In this document: one piece after another, positions 43,793 through 52,668 of the stretch
Position numbering within the stretch: the stretch's first letter is position 1
Layout of the letters: each line of letters begins with the position of its first letter
Assembly: GCF_004804335.1 (NCBI RefSeq)
Contig: NZ_SRXY01000004.1
Coordinates: forward strand, 248,001 to 312,000
Source: Pacificoceanicola onchidii
GTDB lineage: Bacteria; Pseudomonadota; Alphaproteobacteria; Rhodobacterales; Rhodobacteraceae
Reading direction: 5' to 3'
Length of the DNA stretch: 64,000 bases
Position numbers and translations under genes: made by a program
Notes under the pieces: generated by a model
Database searches by the model: none
The model's input: only the letters and a program-made list of their open reading frames with translations
Told to the model about the DNA's origin: nothing

Positions 43793-44983
43793 TCATAGCC
43801 CGATGAGGTTTTTCGACAGCCGCACGCGGGCGGATTTGCCGATATCCTCGCTTGTGAGAGCCCCCTCTTCCGGAACAAGCTCGACCGGTACGAAGAGATC
43901 GCCGCGCATGCTTGCTGCGGTGGTCGCTTCGCTGGCGATGACATCAACGCGGACACTGCGTCCATCGTTCAGATCCATGGTAACCACGTCCCCGTTCATC
44001 GCCCTGTTCAGCCCTTCTATGCTCATCAGAGTCTGCACTCTGATTTCAGAAGTATTAACGAAAATTGTCAGAATTAAGTCTGTTTGAAGGACAGTTGCGC
44101 CCTCGGAAATGTTTTTAGAAACAATGGCTTCGCAATCACATGGCATCATGAAGTTGAGCACGTCGCCCGTGTTCGCGTTAATAGAAAAGACCACCTCTCC
44201 CTTGGCGGCTTCGGGGTTGAGATAGCTGATCTGACCGGGCGCCGTTGCCCGCATCATCTGCCCCGACCGCTCGACAAAAACCGGGTGCATTTCATGCGCT
44301 GTGGTGTAGCGCGTGAACAGCACAAAAGCCGCCGTGAGAATCAGCAATCCTGAGATTGCAGCCACGCCAATCGAACGCACACGGTCCACGATCGATTTCT
44401 TGCCCGCTTCGGCCTTTGGCTTTTTCGGTTCGGTCGGACCGGTGTAGCTGACCATCCCGTCGATGCTGACAAAATCACCGGCGATGTAACTGTTCAGAAT
44501 GTAGCGCAGCTGCGGCAGGTGATGACCGGTCGGATTGGCAAATTGAAAGACCGACGCGCCGTCTTCGGCTTCGGACAGCACCGTCACTTCGGGATGCAGC
44601 GTGACCGAGAACGTCTCAAAGGCAAAATGCAGAATCGCCACGTGATGCGTGCCTTTGCCAAGGCGCGAACCCTGGTCGCAGGTCGCATGCATCTGCATGA
44701 GCGAGATTGTCTCACCGCTGTAACGCTGCCCGTTGATCGACAGCGAAAACGGCACGTCAAGCAGCGGATGCTCGTCGTCATAACCGAAGTCGACGGGCAA
44801 CGACGCGGCCTTCGAAACGGGCTCGGAAGGTTGCTCCGCTTCCGCGGTTGCTGCACCATAGGCGTATTGCACGCTGACACCGGGCTGCACAAAATCTTGC
44901 GGAATGGACAGCTGGGCGCTTTCAACAGGTTCCCCGAGTTTCTCCGGGTCGCTTGTATCGGTGCGGAATATATCGTTAGCCAT
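43793..44983 (-). CDS. alg44: Alg44-type co-polymerase, PilZ ligand motif absent
   Basis: Alg44 joins Alg8 in the inner membrane; its PilZ domain normally binds cyclic di-GMP and switches polymerisation on. The 396 residues comprise an N-terminal cytoplasmic domain (70-180, ending LRYILNSYIAGDFVSIDGMVSY, a conserved Alg44 block), one membrane helix (205-225) and a periplasmic HlyD-like domain with the MPCDC motif near 280. I find neither the RxxxR nor the D/N-x-S-x-x-G motif in the PilZ region; the place of RxxxR reads EHPLLDVPF. Cyclic di-GMP control is therefore doubtful. It lies 18 bases after alg8. Confidence 0.82.
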   Translation of the reverse strand: MANDIFRTDTSDPEKLGEPVESAQLSIPQDFVQPGVSVQYAYGAATAEAEQPSEPVSKAASLPVDFGYDDEHPLLDVPFSLSINGQRYSGETISLMQMHATCDQGSRLGKGTHHVAILHFAFETFSVTLHPEVTVLSEAEDGASVFQFANPTGHHLPQLRYILNSYIAGDFVSIDGMVSYTGPTEPKKPKAEAGKKSIVDRVRSIGVAAISGLLILTAAFVLFTRYTTAHEMHPVFVERSGQMMRATAPGQISYLNPEAAKGEVVFSINANTGDVLNFMMPCDCEAIVSKNISEGATVLQTDLILTIFVNTSEIRVQTLMSIEGLNRAMNGDVVTMDLNDGRSVRVDVIASEATTAASMRGDLFVPVELVPEEGALTSEDIGKSARVRLSKNLIGL

Positions 44984-45001
44984 GTGAGCCCCTCACTGTC
45001 C

Positions 45002-46483
45002 CTATTCCACCGTATTCAGAAACATGATCGCCACGGTCAGCCACGACAGGGCCAAAGCGTGATGCGCAAAGGATTCCCAGGCTTTCACCCGGTCGTAGAC
45101 AGACAGTTTCGCACCGCCGCCTCCGCTGCCTTGCCGCGTCCATTTCTGCTTGTCCAAACGGAAGAGAACAAAAGTCTTGATGATTGCGCCGGCGATCTGA
45201 CCAAAGAACAGAATCGGCGGATGTGTGACGGGGAACCACTCCCCATTGAACAGTGCGATGACCACGCAAAACAGGTAGCGCGTGGCCAGAACCCACGCGA
45301 TGTAAAGCGGGATGACCATCGGCGTCACCGTGATGGCGGCGACCAGAACGGAAATCGGGCCAACAAGCGTGGTCCACATCGAAACGCGCTGATCGAGGAT
45401 CGACCACCACGTGAAAAAGCCAATCTTGCGCGGCGACTCGCGCAGCGCGCGACCATTGGTGCGCATCATGTTGCCGAACCAACGGACCATGAGCGTCTTG
45501 GCGCTGTCGTAGAAGGTATCGCGCGGCTGGCCTTCGGCAGATTGGCTTTGCACGTCTGGCAGGTACGCCATCTGATAGCCATTGCGCAGCAGCCAGTACC
45601 ACGTTGATTTGTCATCACCGGTGAGGAAGTTCACCCGACCCAGCCGCCAGTGATCGAGATAATCCTGACCGACACCCTTGATGAACCCGGGGTTCGTCGC
45701 GAGGCAGGCGCGGAAAACGGACATGCGGCCCGTCAGGGTCAGCACGCGATTGCCGAGCCCCATGGAGCACATCATCACCTGCCGCTGATTAAAGCGCAGG
45801 GTGAACCAGTCCTTGAACAGGTTCTCTTTGTCGATGATCGCCGCTTCATCCGTGGTCAACGCACCCATGCGCGGGTCAGAGAAGAACGGCGCGGCCTGCG
45901 CCCAGATGTCCTTTGGCACCACAGTATCGCCATCGACAAAGATCATGATGTCGTCTTTTGTCGGCGCTTTGTCCGCAAGAATGCGCAGCGCCTTTTCCAT
46001 GGCGTCGCGTTTGCCGGAGGACTTGATGCGGTCGATGATCAGCTCGACATTGGTCATGTCGAACTTTGACGACTCGTAGAGCTGCCGGATCAGGCGCACG
46101 TCTTTGCCGTCCACGGCAGACACCACAATCGTCGCCCCGTCACGCGCTTTGGAAGCGGCTTCGAACAGGCGGCGGTAGACCATGATCGTCACGTCAATAT
46201 CCACCATGTAGGTGGTGACCATGAAGTAGCAGTGCGATTTCACACCGCTGTTCCAGAAGCGCGCGTTGTGACGGCGCTTCCAGATCGGGTATTGAATCCG
46301 GCGAAAGTAGATGGCCCGCGCAAAGTTGGTCAGCGCCCAGCTATAGCGCCACATCCCCAAGAACCCCACGATGAAGACCGCGTTGGTCGCACCATGAAGT
46401 TCCCCCAGGAAACCCTGGGGGATCACGGACACCAAAAGGTAGATGACCGAGAAGTAGGCGATATGTGTGAGGGCCATCGTCAC
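45002..46483 (-). CDS. alg8: Alginate-type polymerase Alg8 (GT2)
   Basis: Alg8 polymerises GDP-mannuronate across the inner membrane. The 493-residue protein has about five membrane helices around a cytoplasmic GT2 domain with all expected catalytic elements: VDGDTVVP (183-190), the TGDD acceptor/base motif (288-291), and QSQS with VRW (314-335) at the position of QxxRW. The C-terminal membrane part matches Alg8. The start is a GTG at 46483 or ATG at 46477; neither has a strong ribosome site. It begins five or eleven bases after the algD stop. Confidence 0.92.
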   Translation of the reverse strand: MTMALTHIAYFSVIYLLVSVIPQGFLGELHGATNAVFIVGFLGMWRYSWALTNFARAIYFRRIQYPIWKRRHNARFWNSGVKSHCYFMVTTYMVDIDVTIMVYRRLFEAASKARDGATIVVSAVDGKDVRLIRQLYESSKFDMTNVELIIDRIKSSGKRDAMEKALRILADKAPTKDDIMIFVDGDTVVPKDIWAQAAPFFSDPRMGALTTDEAAIIDKENLFKDWFTLRFNQRQVMMCSMGLGNRVLTLTGRMSVFRACLATNPGFIKGVGQDYLDHWRLGRVNFLTGDDKSTWYWLLRNGYQMAYLPDVQSQSAEGQPRDTFYDSAKTLMVRWFGNMMRTNGRALRESPRKIGFFTWWSILDQRVSMWTTLVGPISVLVAAITVTPMVIPLYIAWVLATRYLFCVVIALFNGEWFPVTHPPILFFGQIAGAIIKTFVLFRLDKQKWTRQGSGGGGAKLSVYDRVKAWESFAHHALALSWLTVAIMFLNTVE

Positions 46484-46488
46484 CGGCG

Positions 46489-47808
46489 TTACCAGCAGAT
46501 GCCTTCGTACTGGTCCGACGTCACCATGTCGCGGTGCAGGCGGGTGAGATCGACCACGGGCCGCGCCTTCGACGCTGCCTTCAGCTTTTCAACGGTCTCG
46601 TTGTAGTAGTTGCCCACCAGAACGGCGCCGGCATCGTTGATCAACTGATCCAGATCGCCGACCAAACGCCCTTCGAGGTTCGGCACGCTTTCATTGCCAC
46701 GACCCGCGCCCGGCGTGCCACTGTCGTAGGCTTCCTTGACGAAGGGGTCGTAGATGTCGACCTCGATGCCCTTGTCGATGAGACGGGCGGCGAGGCTGAC
46801 CAGCGGACTTTCCCGAAGATCATCGGTGCCCGGCTTGAAGCTGATGCCGACAAAGCCGACGCGCTTTGCGCCGCTCTTTTCGACCATGGCCTCAGCGCGG
46901 GCGATCTGGGCCTCGTTGGCTTCCAGAACCGCGTTCAGCAGATGCGACGGTGTATCGTTCTGGCTGGCCAGATGCCGCAGCGCGCGCACGTCTTTTGGCA
47001 GGCAAGAGCCGCCAAAGGCAAAGCCCGGGCGCATGAAATAGGGCGACATGGCCGCTTTCTTGTCAGAGCAGAGGATCTCCATGACCGTCTGACCGTCAAT
47101 GCCGCAGGACTTGGCGATATTGCCAATCTCGTTGGCAAAAGTCACCTTGACCGCGCGCCACGTGTTGGAGGTGTATTTCACCATCTCAGCGGTGCGGATA
47201 TCCACCTTGTTCACCGGGCAAGGCATGTCCTTGTTCAACTCCGCGAGGATGTTGCCGGTCGGCTCATCCATGAAGCCAAAGACAACGAGACCCGGATCGT
47301 AGCTGTCCGCAATCGCGGTGCTCTCGCGCAGGAATTCGGGGTAGTAGCCTACGCCGAAATCCTTGCCGGCGGTCTTGCCGGAAGTTTCTTCGAGGACCGG
47401 GATGCAGGCCGTTTCAGTGGAACCCGGTACGATGGTCGAGCGGATGACCACCGAATGATAGGCATCCTTGTTCGCCAGCGCTTTGCCAATCGTCTCGCAA
47501 ACCGAAGTCACATAGGACAGGCCAACAGAGCCATCCGGAGCCGAAGGCGTGCCGACACAGACAAACGAAAGGTCCGTCTCTTCGATCGCCTTGGCGAAAT
47601 CAATCGTTGCGCGAAGTTTGCCGCTTGCAACCATCTCGCGGACGAGATCATCGATCCCCTCTTCCACGATCGGGGACATCCCCGCATTGATTGCATCGAT
47701 TTTCCCCTGGTCGACATCAACTGCGATCACATCGTGGCCGTCCTGCGCGAGACACGCAGCCGACACAACACCGACGTAACCAATGCCGAAGACACTGATC
47801 CTTGCCAT
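46489..47808 (-). CDS. algD: GDP-mannose 6-dehydrogenase AlgD
   Basis: AlgD oxidises GDP-mannose to GDP-mannuronate, the committed step to alginate. The 439-residue protein has FGIGYVGVVSAACLA (NAD loop, residues 7-21), VGTPSA near 85, FANEIGNIAKSC near 224, and FAFGGSCLPKDVRAL with the catalytic Cys269. Ending in EGICW and having FRESTAIAD-like substrate contacts (LRESTAI) it fits GDP-mannose rather than UDP-glucose dehydrogenases. It is the first gene of the operon, facing a 340-bp AT-rich upstream region. Confidence 0.94.
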   Translation of the reverse strand: MARISVFGIGYVGVVSAACLAQDGHDVIAVDVDQGKIDAINAGMSPIVEEGIDDLVREMVASGKLRATIDFAKAIEETDLSFVCVGTPSAPDGSVGLSYVTSVCETIGKALANKDAYHSVVIRSTIVPGSTETACIPVLEETSGKTAGKDFGVGYYPEFLRESTAIADSYDPGLVVFGFMDEPTGNILAELNKDMPCPVNKVDIRTAEMVKYTSNTWRAVKVTFANEIGNIAKSCGIDGQTVMEILCSDKKAAMSPYFMRPGFAFGGSCLPKDVRALRHLASQNDTPSHLLNAVLEANEAQIARAEAMVEKSGAKRVGFVGISFKPGTDDLRESPLVSLAARLIDKGIEVDIYDPFVKEAYDSGTPGAGRGNESVPNLEGRLVGDLDQLINDAGAVLVGNYYNETVEKLKAASKARPVVDLTRLHRDMVTSDQYEGICW

Positions 47809-48148
47809 GATATTTGCCTCAATTTGTTAGCACTGTCTTACGCAATGCTTTTTGATTGGGGCCAGTATGAGGCAGAATTGTTACCTCGCAAGCGCGCCGC
47901 AGAAAAGCCGTTAACTTTTTGGGTGCTGTGTTCAAGTGGCTACAGTTATTGGGTTTTTTACATTTTTTTCAAAGCGCACAACGCCTGACCTAACTGGCGC
48001 AAAACTCATTATTAACAATCAGTTAACTAATTCAGAGGTATTGTCACGCCCAACTCCGCACCCCCTATCATTCGCCGATTGCACCACATTTCGTAGCCGC
48101 CTATACTTCGCCCACACGATCTTGGATAAGGCCTTCGGAGGCAAGACA
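47809..48148. promoter_or_regulatory. AT-rich divergent promoter region of the alginate-type cluster
   Basis: 340 bp between algD (leftward) and the lyase (rightward), markedly AT-rich with several T and A runs (47952-47970, 48002-48025). It must contain the operon promoter. Such AT-rich tracts suit Ros/MucR-type zinc-finger regulators known for exopolysaccharide control in alphaproteobacteria, but I see no decisive operator. No coding gene is evident. Confidence 0.6.
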
Positions 48149-49096
48149 ATGCGCGCAAGCCGCCTCTGCATCATGGGATTTGCCGCCCTTGTTTCGGCCT
48201 GCGTTCCATCCATGAACGCCTTGCCACGTCTCGCGGAGCTGACCGGACAAACCCGGAATCCCCATGATCCACCAAAGGGGTACGAGCGCCTTTTCAGCCC
48301 GGCACCCCACAATTTCCGGCACGCTAACGCTGCCGATGGCGCCCCGATCCGGCGCGGCGTCAAGGCAGAGCGCTTTGAACTGCGCGAGGGCGATTGCGGA
48401 GGCAGTGATTGCGGCAATCCGCGCTACAGGGCCGAACTTCAACTGAGCAACACGCGCGAGATTGGCAAAGTTGGAGAGGAAACCTGGTTCGGCTGGAGTT
48501 TCTACAACTCCACGGTGCCCTCGTTCCGCCGCGATGACTCTCTCAGGCTGGTCTTCGGGCAATGGACCATGGGCGGTGATGCCAGCCCTGCGGTCCGGAT
48601 CATCCAGCTTGGGCAAGATGAAGGTGACTGGACGACCTGTCGCCCGGCCATCTGCGCCGGTCCTGAACGCGAAAAGGGCGATGTTGTTCTACAACTGGAA
48701 GACCTGCGCCGCACGTTCGGTTGGGGCAAAGCCGAGAACAACGGCTACGTTTGCCGTTTGTTTGACATGGAGGCCATGCAGCGCCGTTGGGTCGATCTTG
48801 TGATGCAGACAAACTTCTCGCAGCAACCGGATGGATACCTGCGGGTTTGGGTCAATGGAACGTTGAAATGTGATTACTCAGGGCCGATCCTATCCCCAAG
48901 CAGCCTTCTCGAAAGCGATCAACCCGGTCATAGGCGCGGTATTTTTTCGAGTTACACCAAGCGCTGGTCAGAACGTCACGGGACCAGACCAAAACCAACG
49001 CTTGTGGTCTATTATGATGAGTTCCGCATCGGCGCATCGCGCGCCGAGGTGGATCCGATGATGCTGGACGCCGAGGGCGCGGAGCCGCTGGATTAA
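48149..49096 (+). CDS. Lipoprotein polysaccharide lyase-like protein
   Basis: A 315-residue protein with a lipobox at V-S-A-C (Cys18), preceded by GGAGG seven bases before ATG 48149. The mature part matches the heparin-lyase I-like polysaccharide lyase fold: [26 protein letters not shown] near residues 92-118 and FGQWTMG, then [10 protein letters not shown] near the C-terminus. As an envelope-anchored jelly-roll lyase it could trim the polymer made by the divergent operon. Specificity (mannuronate, glucuronate or other) is unknown. The reading frame is complete. Confidence 0.78.
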   Translation: MRASRLCIMGFAALVSACVPSMNALPRLAELTGQTRNPHDPPKGYERLFSPAPHNFRHANAADGAPIRRGVKAERFELREGDCGGSDCGNPRYRAELQLSNTREIGKVGEETWFGWSFYNSTVPSFRRDDSLRLVFGQWTMGGDASPAVRIIQLGQDEGDWTTCRPAICAGPEREKGDVVLQLEDLRRTFGWGKAENNGYVCRLFDMEAMQRRWVDLVMQTNFSQQPDGYLRVWVNGTLKCDYSGPILSPSSLLESDQPGHRRGIFSSYTKRWSERHGTRPKPTLVVYYDEFRIGASRAEVDPMMLDAEGAEPLD

Positions 49097-49275
49097 ACGG
49101 CCAGTCGCACCGTAGTGCCGTCAGGATAGGCAAAGACCAGCGCATCGCCGACGCGTTTGATCTGCGCCTTGCCGCTGAACTGGCCGGATTGTGGCACAAC
49201 TTTCAAAACGGCTTCATCCGCCAGAGGCAGAATAGCAAGGGATTGCGTCGGGACCGTGTGGCATTCGGTACGCAT
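49093..49275 (-). CDS. 60-residue conserved-looking small protein
   Basis: A short gene with AGGAG eight bases before ATG 49275 and a stop overlapping the lyase stop. The sequence has a basic, Val-rich core ([20 protein letters not shown]) and no membrane segment. The RVGD element recurs in the small protein at 55239-55373, but the match is too short to claim kinship. No function is recognised. Confidence 0.5.
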   Translation of the reverse strand: MRTECHTVPTQSLAILPLADEAVLKVVPQSGQFSGKAQIKRVGDALVFAYPDGTTVRLAV

Positions 49276-49629
49276 AGGGGCAGCTCCTGTGTCGTTCGAA
49301 CGAAAAAAATGGATCAACTTGCGGTCAAAGGACGTCAGCCGGGCAGATCGGCTTTGTCGCAAACCCTTGCAAGGACCACCCGGTCCAGAACAGCAAGAGA
49401 TACCATGGCAAGAAGAAACACCATTATTTCGCTCCGTTTCTTTTTGCCCCCAAACCCGGCTTCGAGCAATATCATTCGCGGCGGGAATGTGGCGAAAAAA
49501 CTGAATTTGGGCCGAAATCTGTCGATTTGGCGGCAGGATTGGATTGACAGAGGGAACAACCGAAAGAATCGCGAAAAACTGTTCTGCGATCAGAACCAAT
49601 GCGCTCCGCCTCCGCTGCGAATCATGGTT
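49276..49629. other. Intergenic region upstream of the rimP leader
   Basis: 354 bp with moderately AT-rich DNA that should carry the promoter of the small gene at 49093 on its left end and the rimP operon promoter on its right. A short minus-strand frame at about 49335-49480 with a hydrophobic helix lacks a convincing start and is not called. Confidence 0.4.
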
Positions 49630-49775
49630 AATTTGAGGCGGGCCAATTGCGGCCATGGGAATCCTCTTGCCTTTGACCGGCAGTCCGCCTATATCCCGCT
49701 CAACAGCGAGGCGCTGGGGTCCAAACCCGCCGCCCACCGGAGACGATCACACGGGCCGCTGGCCCGTTTTTTTGT
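49630..49775 (+). ncRNA. rimP-leader-like RNA with terminator
   Basis: A structured leader precedes rimP: GGCGGG (49639) can pair with CCCGCC (49728-49733), followed by a terminator stem CGGGCC / GGCCCG (49752-49766) and seven Ts at 49767-49773. An attenuator RNA called rimP-leader is described upstream of rimP-nusA in alphaproteobacteria and ends in just such a terminator. Its 5' boundary is approximate. Confidence 0.55.
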
Positions 49776-49824
49776 TTTCGGACAACCGTACCGTATCCAA
49801 CCGCCCGAATGGGACGACAGACAT

Positions 49825-50391
49825 ATGACCGACCTGATTGCCAAGACCGCGATAGACAAGCGTCTGGCCGAGATTCTGACCCCGGTGATTGAGGACATGG
49901 GTTTTGACCTTGTCCGTATTCGCCTGATGGGGGGCAACACGCCCACGCTGCAGATCATGGCAGAGCGCCCTGAAGGTGGCATAGAAGTGGACGAATGCGC
50001 CAACATCTCCACCGCCGTCAGCGCCACGCTCGACGTCGAAGATCCGATTACCGATGCTTACAACCTTGAGGTTTCCAGCCCGGGTATTGACCGGCCTTTG
50101 ACCCGCCTCAAGGATTTCGAGACCTACGAAGGCTATGAGGCCAAGATTGAGACCGCCGATCTGATCGACGGGCGCAAACGCTTTCGCGGCGTTCTGGCCG
50201 GTGTCGAAGACGGCGAGGTGCTGCTTAACATGGACGAAGGCACCGTGGGCCTGAAGTACGATTGGCTTGCCGAAGCCAAGCTCGTGATGACCGATGAGCT
50301 GATCAAGGAAATGCTGCGCGCCCGCAAGGCTGCGCCTGTTGATGAATCCAAATTCGATGAGATCGAGGCCGACGGGGCCCAGGAGGAGTAA
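49825..50391 (+). CDS. rimP: Ribosome maturation factor RimP
   Basis: RimP assists assembly of the 30S subunit, promoting binding of S12 and maturation of the pseudoknot. The 188-residue protein has an N-terminal alpha/beta domain ([10 protein letters not shown]) with [21 protein letters not shown] and [10 protein letters not shown], and a C-terminal SH3-like barrel. ATG 49825 fits the family start. It heads the rimP-nusA-ylxR-infB operon and is preceded by a leader terminator that may control it. Confidence 0.96.
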   Translation: MTDLIAKTAIDKRLAEILTPVIEDMGFDLVRIRLMGGNTPTLQIMAERPEGGIEVDECANISTAVSATLDVEDPITDAYNLEVSSPGIDRPLTRLKDFETYEGYEAKIETADLIDGRKRFRGVLAGVEDGEVLLNMDEGTVGLKYDWLAEAKLVMTDELIKEMLRARKAAPVDESKFDEIEADGAQEE

Positions 50392-50396
50392 TTCAG

Positions 50397-52016
50397 ATGG
50401 CAATCACCTCTGCCAACCAGCTTGAGCTGCTGCAAACCGCCGAGGCCGTGGCCCGCGAGAAGATGATCGACCCGGGTCTGGTTGTCGAAGCGATGGAAGA
50501 ATCTCTCGCCCGCGCTGCGAAGTCCCGCTACGGGGCCGAGATGGACATCCGCGTGTCGATCGACCGCCGCACCGGCAAGGCCACCTTCACCCGCGTGCGT
50601 ACCGTGGTCGAAGAGGAAGAGCTTGAGAACTATCAGGCGGAGTTCACCGTCGAGCAGGCCAAACAGTACATGGCTGACCCGCAGGTCGGTGACACCTTTG
50701 TTGAGGAAGTCCCGCCGGTGGAGCTTGGCCGGATCGCAGCACAGAGCGCAAAGCAGGTGATCCTGCAGAAGGTCCGTGAAGCAGAGCGTGACCGTCAGTT
50801 CGAAGAGTTCAAGGATCGCGCCGGCACCATCATCAACGGTGTGGTCAAGCGCGAGGAATACGGCAACGTCATCGTGGACGTGGGCCGTGGCGAAGGCATC
50901 CTGCGCCGCAACGAGAAGATCGGCCGCGAGAGCTATCGCCCCGGCGACCGCATCCGCTGCTTCATCAAGGACGTGCGCCGCGAGACTCGTGGCCCGCAGA
51001 TCTTCCTCAGCCGCACCGCGCCGGAATTCATGGCTGAGCTTTTCAAGATGGAAGTGCCGGAAATCTACGACGGCATCATCGAGATCAAGGCCGTGGCCCG
51101 CGACCCGGGTTCCCGCGCCAAGATCGGCGTTATCTCCTTTGACGGCGGCATTGATCCGGTTGGTGCATGCGTTGGTATGCGCGGCTCCCGTGTGCAGGCG
51201 GTTGTGAACGAGCTTCAGGGCGAAAAAATCGACATCATCCCGTGGAACGAGGACATGCCGACCTTCCTCGTGAACGCGCTTCAGCCCGCAGAAGTGTCGA
51301 AGGTGGTTCTGGACGAAGATGCAGAGCGCATCGAAGTCGTGGTGCCGGACGAGCAGCTTTCGCTGGCCATTGGCCGCCGCGGTCAGAACGTGCGTCTCGC
51401 TAGCCAGCTGACTGGCCTCGACATCGACATCATGACCGAGGAAGAGGAATCGGCCCGTCGTCAGAAAGAATTCGAAGAGCGCACCCGCCTGTTCATGGAC
51501 ACGCTGGACCTCGATGAGTTCTTTGCTCAGCTTCTGGTCTCCGAAGGCTTCACCAACCTCGAAGAGGTGGCATACGTCGAAGTGGACGAACTGCTGGTCA
51601 TCGACGGTGTGGACGAAGGCACCGCCAATGAGCTGCAAACCCGTGCCCGCGAGTTCCTCGAAGAGCAGGCTCGCAAGGCGCTGGAATCGGCCCGTGAACT
51701 GGGTGCCGAAGACAGCCTGATCGAGTTCGAAGGCCTGACCCCTCAGATGGTCGAAGCTCTTGCCAAGGATGGTGTGAAGACGCTGGAAGACTTCGCAACC
51801 TGCGCAGACTGGGAACTGGCCGGTGGCTGGACCTCTGTCGATGGTCAGCGCGTGAAGGACGACGGCCTGTTGGAGCCCTACGATGTGTCTCTCGAAGAGG
51901 CGCAGAACATGGTCATGACCGCACGCGTCCTGCTGGGCTGGGTTGATCCGACTGAGCTGGAAGCCGAGACCGAGGAAGAGGCCGAAGACGGCGAAACCGA
52001 AGAGAACGAGGCCTGA
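50397..52016 (+). CDS. nusA: Transcription termination/antitermination protein NusA
   Basis: NusA binds RNA polymerase and RNA to control pausing, termination and antitermination. The 539-residue protein has the N-terminal polymerase-binding domain, an S1 domain from about residue 135 (RAGTIINGVVKREEYGNVIVDVG), two KH domains (VGACVGMRGSRVQAVVNELQGEKIDII and LAIGRRGQNVRLASQLTG) and C-terminal acidic repeats. An AGGAGG site overlaps the end of rimP, five bases before ATG 50397. Confidence 0.97.
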   Translation: MAITSANQLELLQTAEAVAREKMIDPGLVVEAMEESLARAAKSRYGAEMDIRVSIDRRTGKATFTRVRTVVEEEELENYQAEFTVEQAKQYMADPQVGDTFVEEVPPVELGRIAAQSAKQVILQKVREAERDRQFEEFKDRAGTIINGVVKREEYGNVIVDVGRGEGILRRNEKIGRESYRPGDRIRCFIKDVRRETRGPQIFLSRTAPEFMAELFKMEVPEIYDGIIEIKAVARDPGSRAKIGVISFDGGIDPVGACVGMRGSRVQAVVNELQGEKIDIIPWNEDMPTFLVNALQPAEVSKVVLDEDAERIEVVVPDEQLSLAIGRRGQNVRLASQLTGLDIDIMTEEEESARRQKEFEERTRLFMDTLDLDEFFAQLLVSEGFTNLEEVAYVEVDELLVIDGVDEGTANELQTRAREFLEEQARKALESARELGAEDSLIEFEGLTPQMVEALAKDGVKTLEDFATCADWELAGGWTSVDGQRVKDDGLLEPYDVSLEEAQNMVMTARVLLGWVDPTELEAETEEEAEDGETEENEA

Positions 52017-52023
52017 TCTGATC

Positions 52024-52659
52024 ATGAGCCGTGGTGGCCAGAACAAAGCCCGTGAGGACGGGCCGGAGCGCAAATGCATCGCCACGGGCGAGGCACAGCC
52101 GAAATCCGGCCTGATCCGCTTTGTCGTTGGTCCCGATGGGCAGATTGTACCGGATCTTGCTGGTAAACTGCCGGGACGCGGCCTATATGTTGCGTCTCAG
52201 ACAGCGGCTCTCGAGAAAGCGGCCCAAAAGGGCCTTTTCTCCCGCGCGGCGAAACAGTCGGTGACCGTGCCTGACGGGCTTGTCAAAAGCATCGAACAGA
52301 TGTTGACCCGGCGTGTGATTGATCTGATCAGCCTTGCCCGAAAATCGGGGGACGCGGTATCTGGTTACGAAAAAGTAAAGGACTGGCTCTACAAAGATGA
52401 GGCCACCGTCCTGATTCAGGCAGAAGACGGCTCCAGCCGCGGCAAGTCGAAATTGAGTACGCCCTATGGCGGAACCTATATCGGCTGGCTTACCGCAGAT
52501 GAGCTTGGGATGGCTTTCGGGCGACAAACTGTGATACACGCCGCGCTTGGCGCTGGCGGTCTGGCGCGTCGTGTTGTAGAGGAAGCCCAACGATTGAAGG
52601 GTGTACGTATCGGAACGTCCGATGCGGATCGCGCTGGCAGGGGCCAGCGGAAAGGATAA
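52024..52659 (+). CDS. YlxR-type RNA-binding protein fused to an L7Ae-like domain
   Basis: A 211-residue protein. The N-terminal domain is YlxR/DUF448 (ERKCIATGEAQPKSGLIRFVVGPDGQIVPDLAGKLPGRG near residues 14-50); the middle resembles the L7Ae/L30e fold (MLTRRVIDLISLARKSGDAVSGYEKV). The fusion is usual in alphaproteobacteria, where it sits between nusA and infB, as here. It is expected to bind structured RNA; the precise role is not settled. It begins seven bases after the nusA stop. Confidence 0.9.
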   Translation: MSRGGQNKAREDGPERKCIATGEAQPKSGLIRFVVGPDGQIVPDLAGKLPGRGLYVASQTAALEKAAQKGLFSRAAKQSVTVPDGLVKSIEQMLTRRVIDLISLARKSGDAVSGYEKVKDWLYKDEATVLIQAEDGSSRGKSKLSTPYGGTYIGWLTADELGMAFGRQTVIHAALGAGGLARRVVEEAQRLKGVRIGTSDADRAGRGQRKG

Positions 52660-52668
52660 AGAAGCTTC

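Noticed and set aside
49335-49480. Short hydrophobic minus-strand frame upstream of rimP
   Set aside because: No clear ribosome site or conserved feature; likely chance in intergenic DNA.
49700-49740. A tRNA T-arm-like sequence (GGGTCCAAACCC) upstream of rimP
   Set aside because: No acceptor, D or anticodon arm can be built around it; it forms a local hairpin and fits better within the leader.
50133-52085. Minus-strand open frame of about 650 codons opposite nusA
   Set aside because: Antisense to a complete nusA with conserved domains; no independent support.
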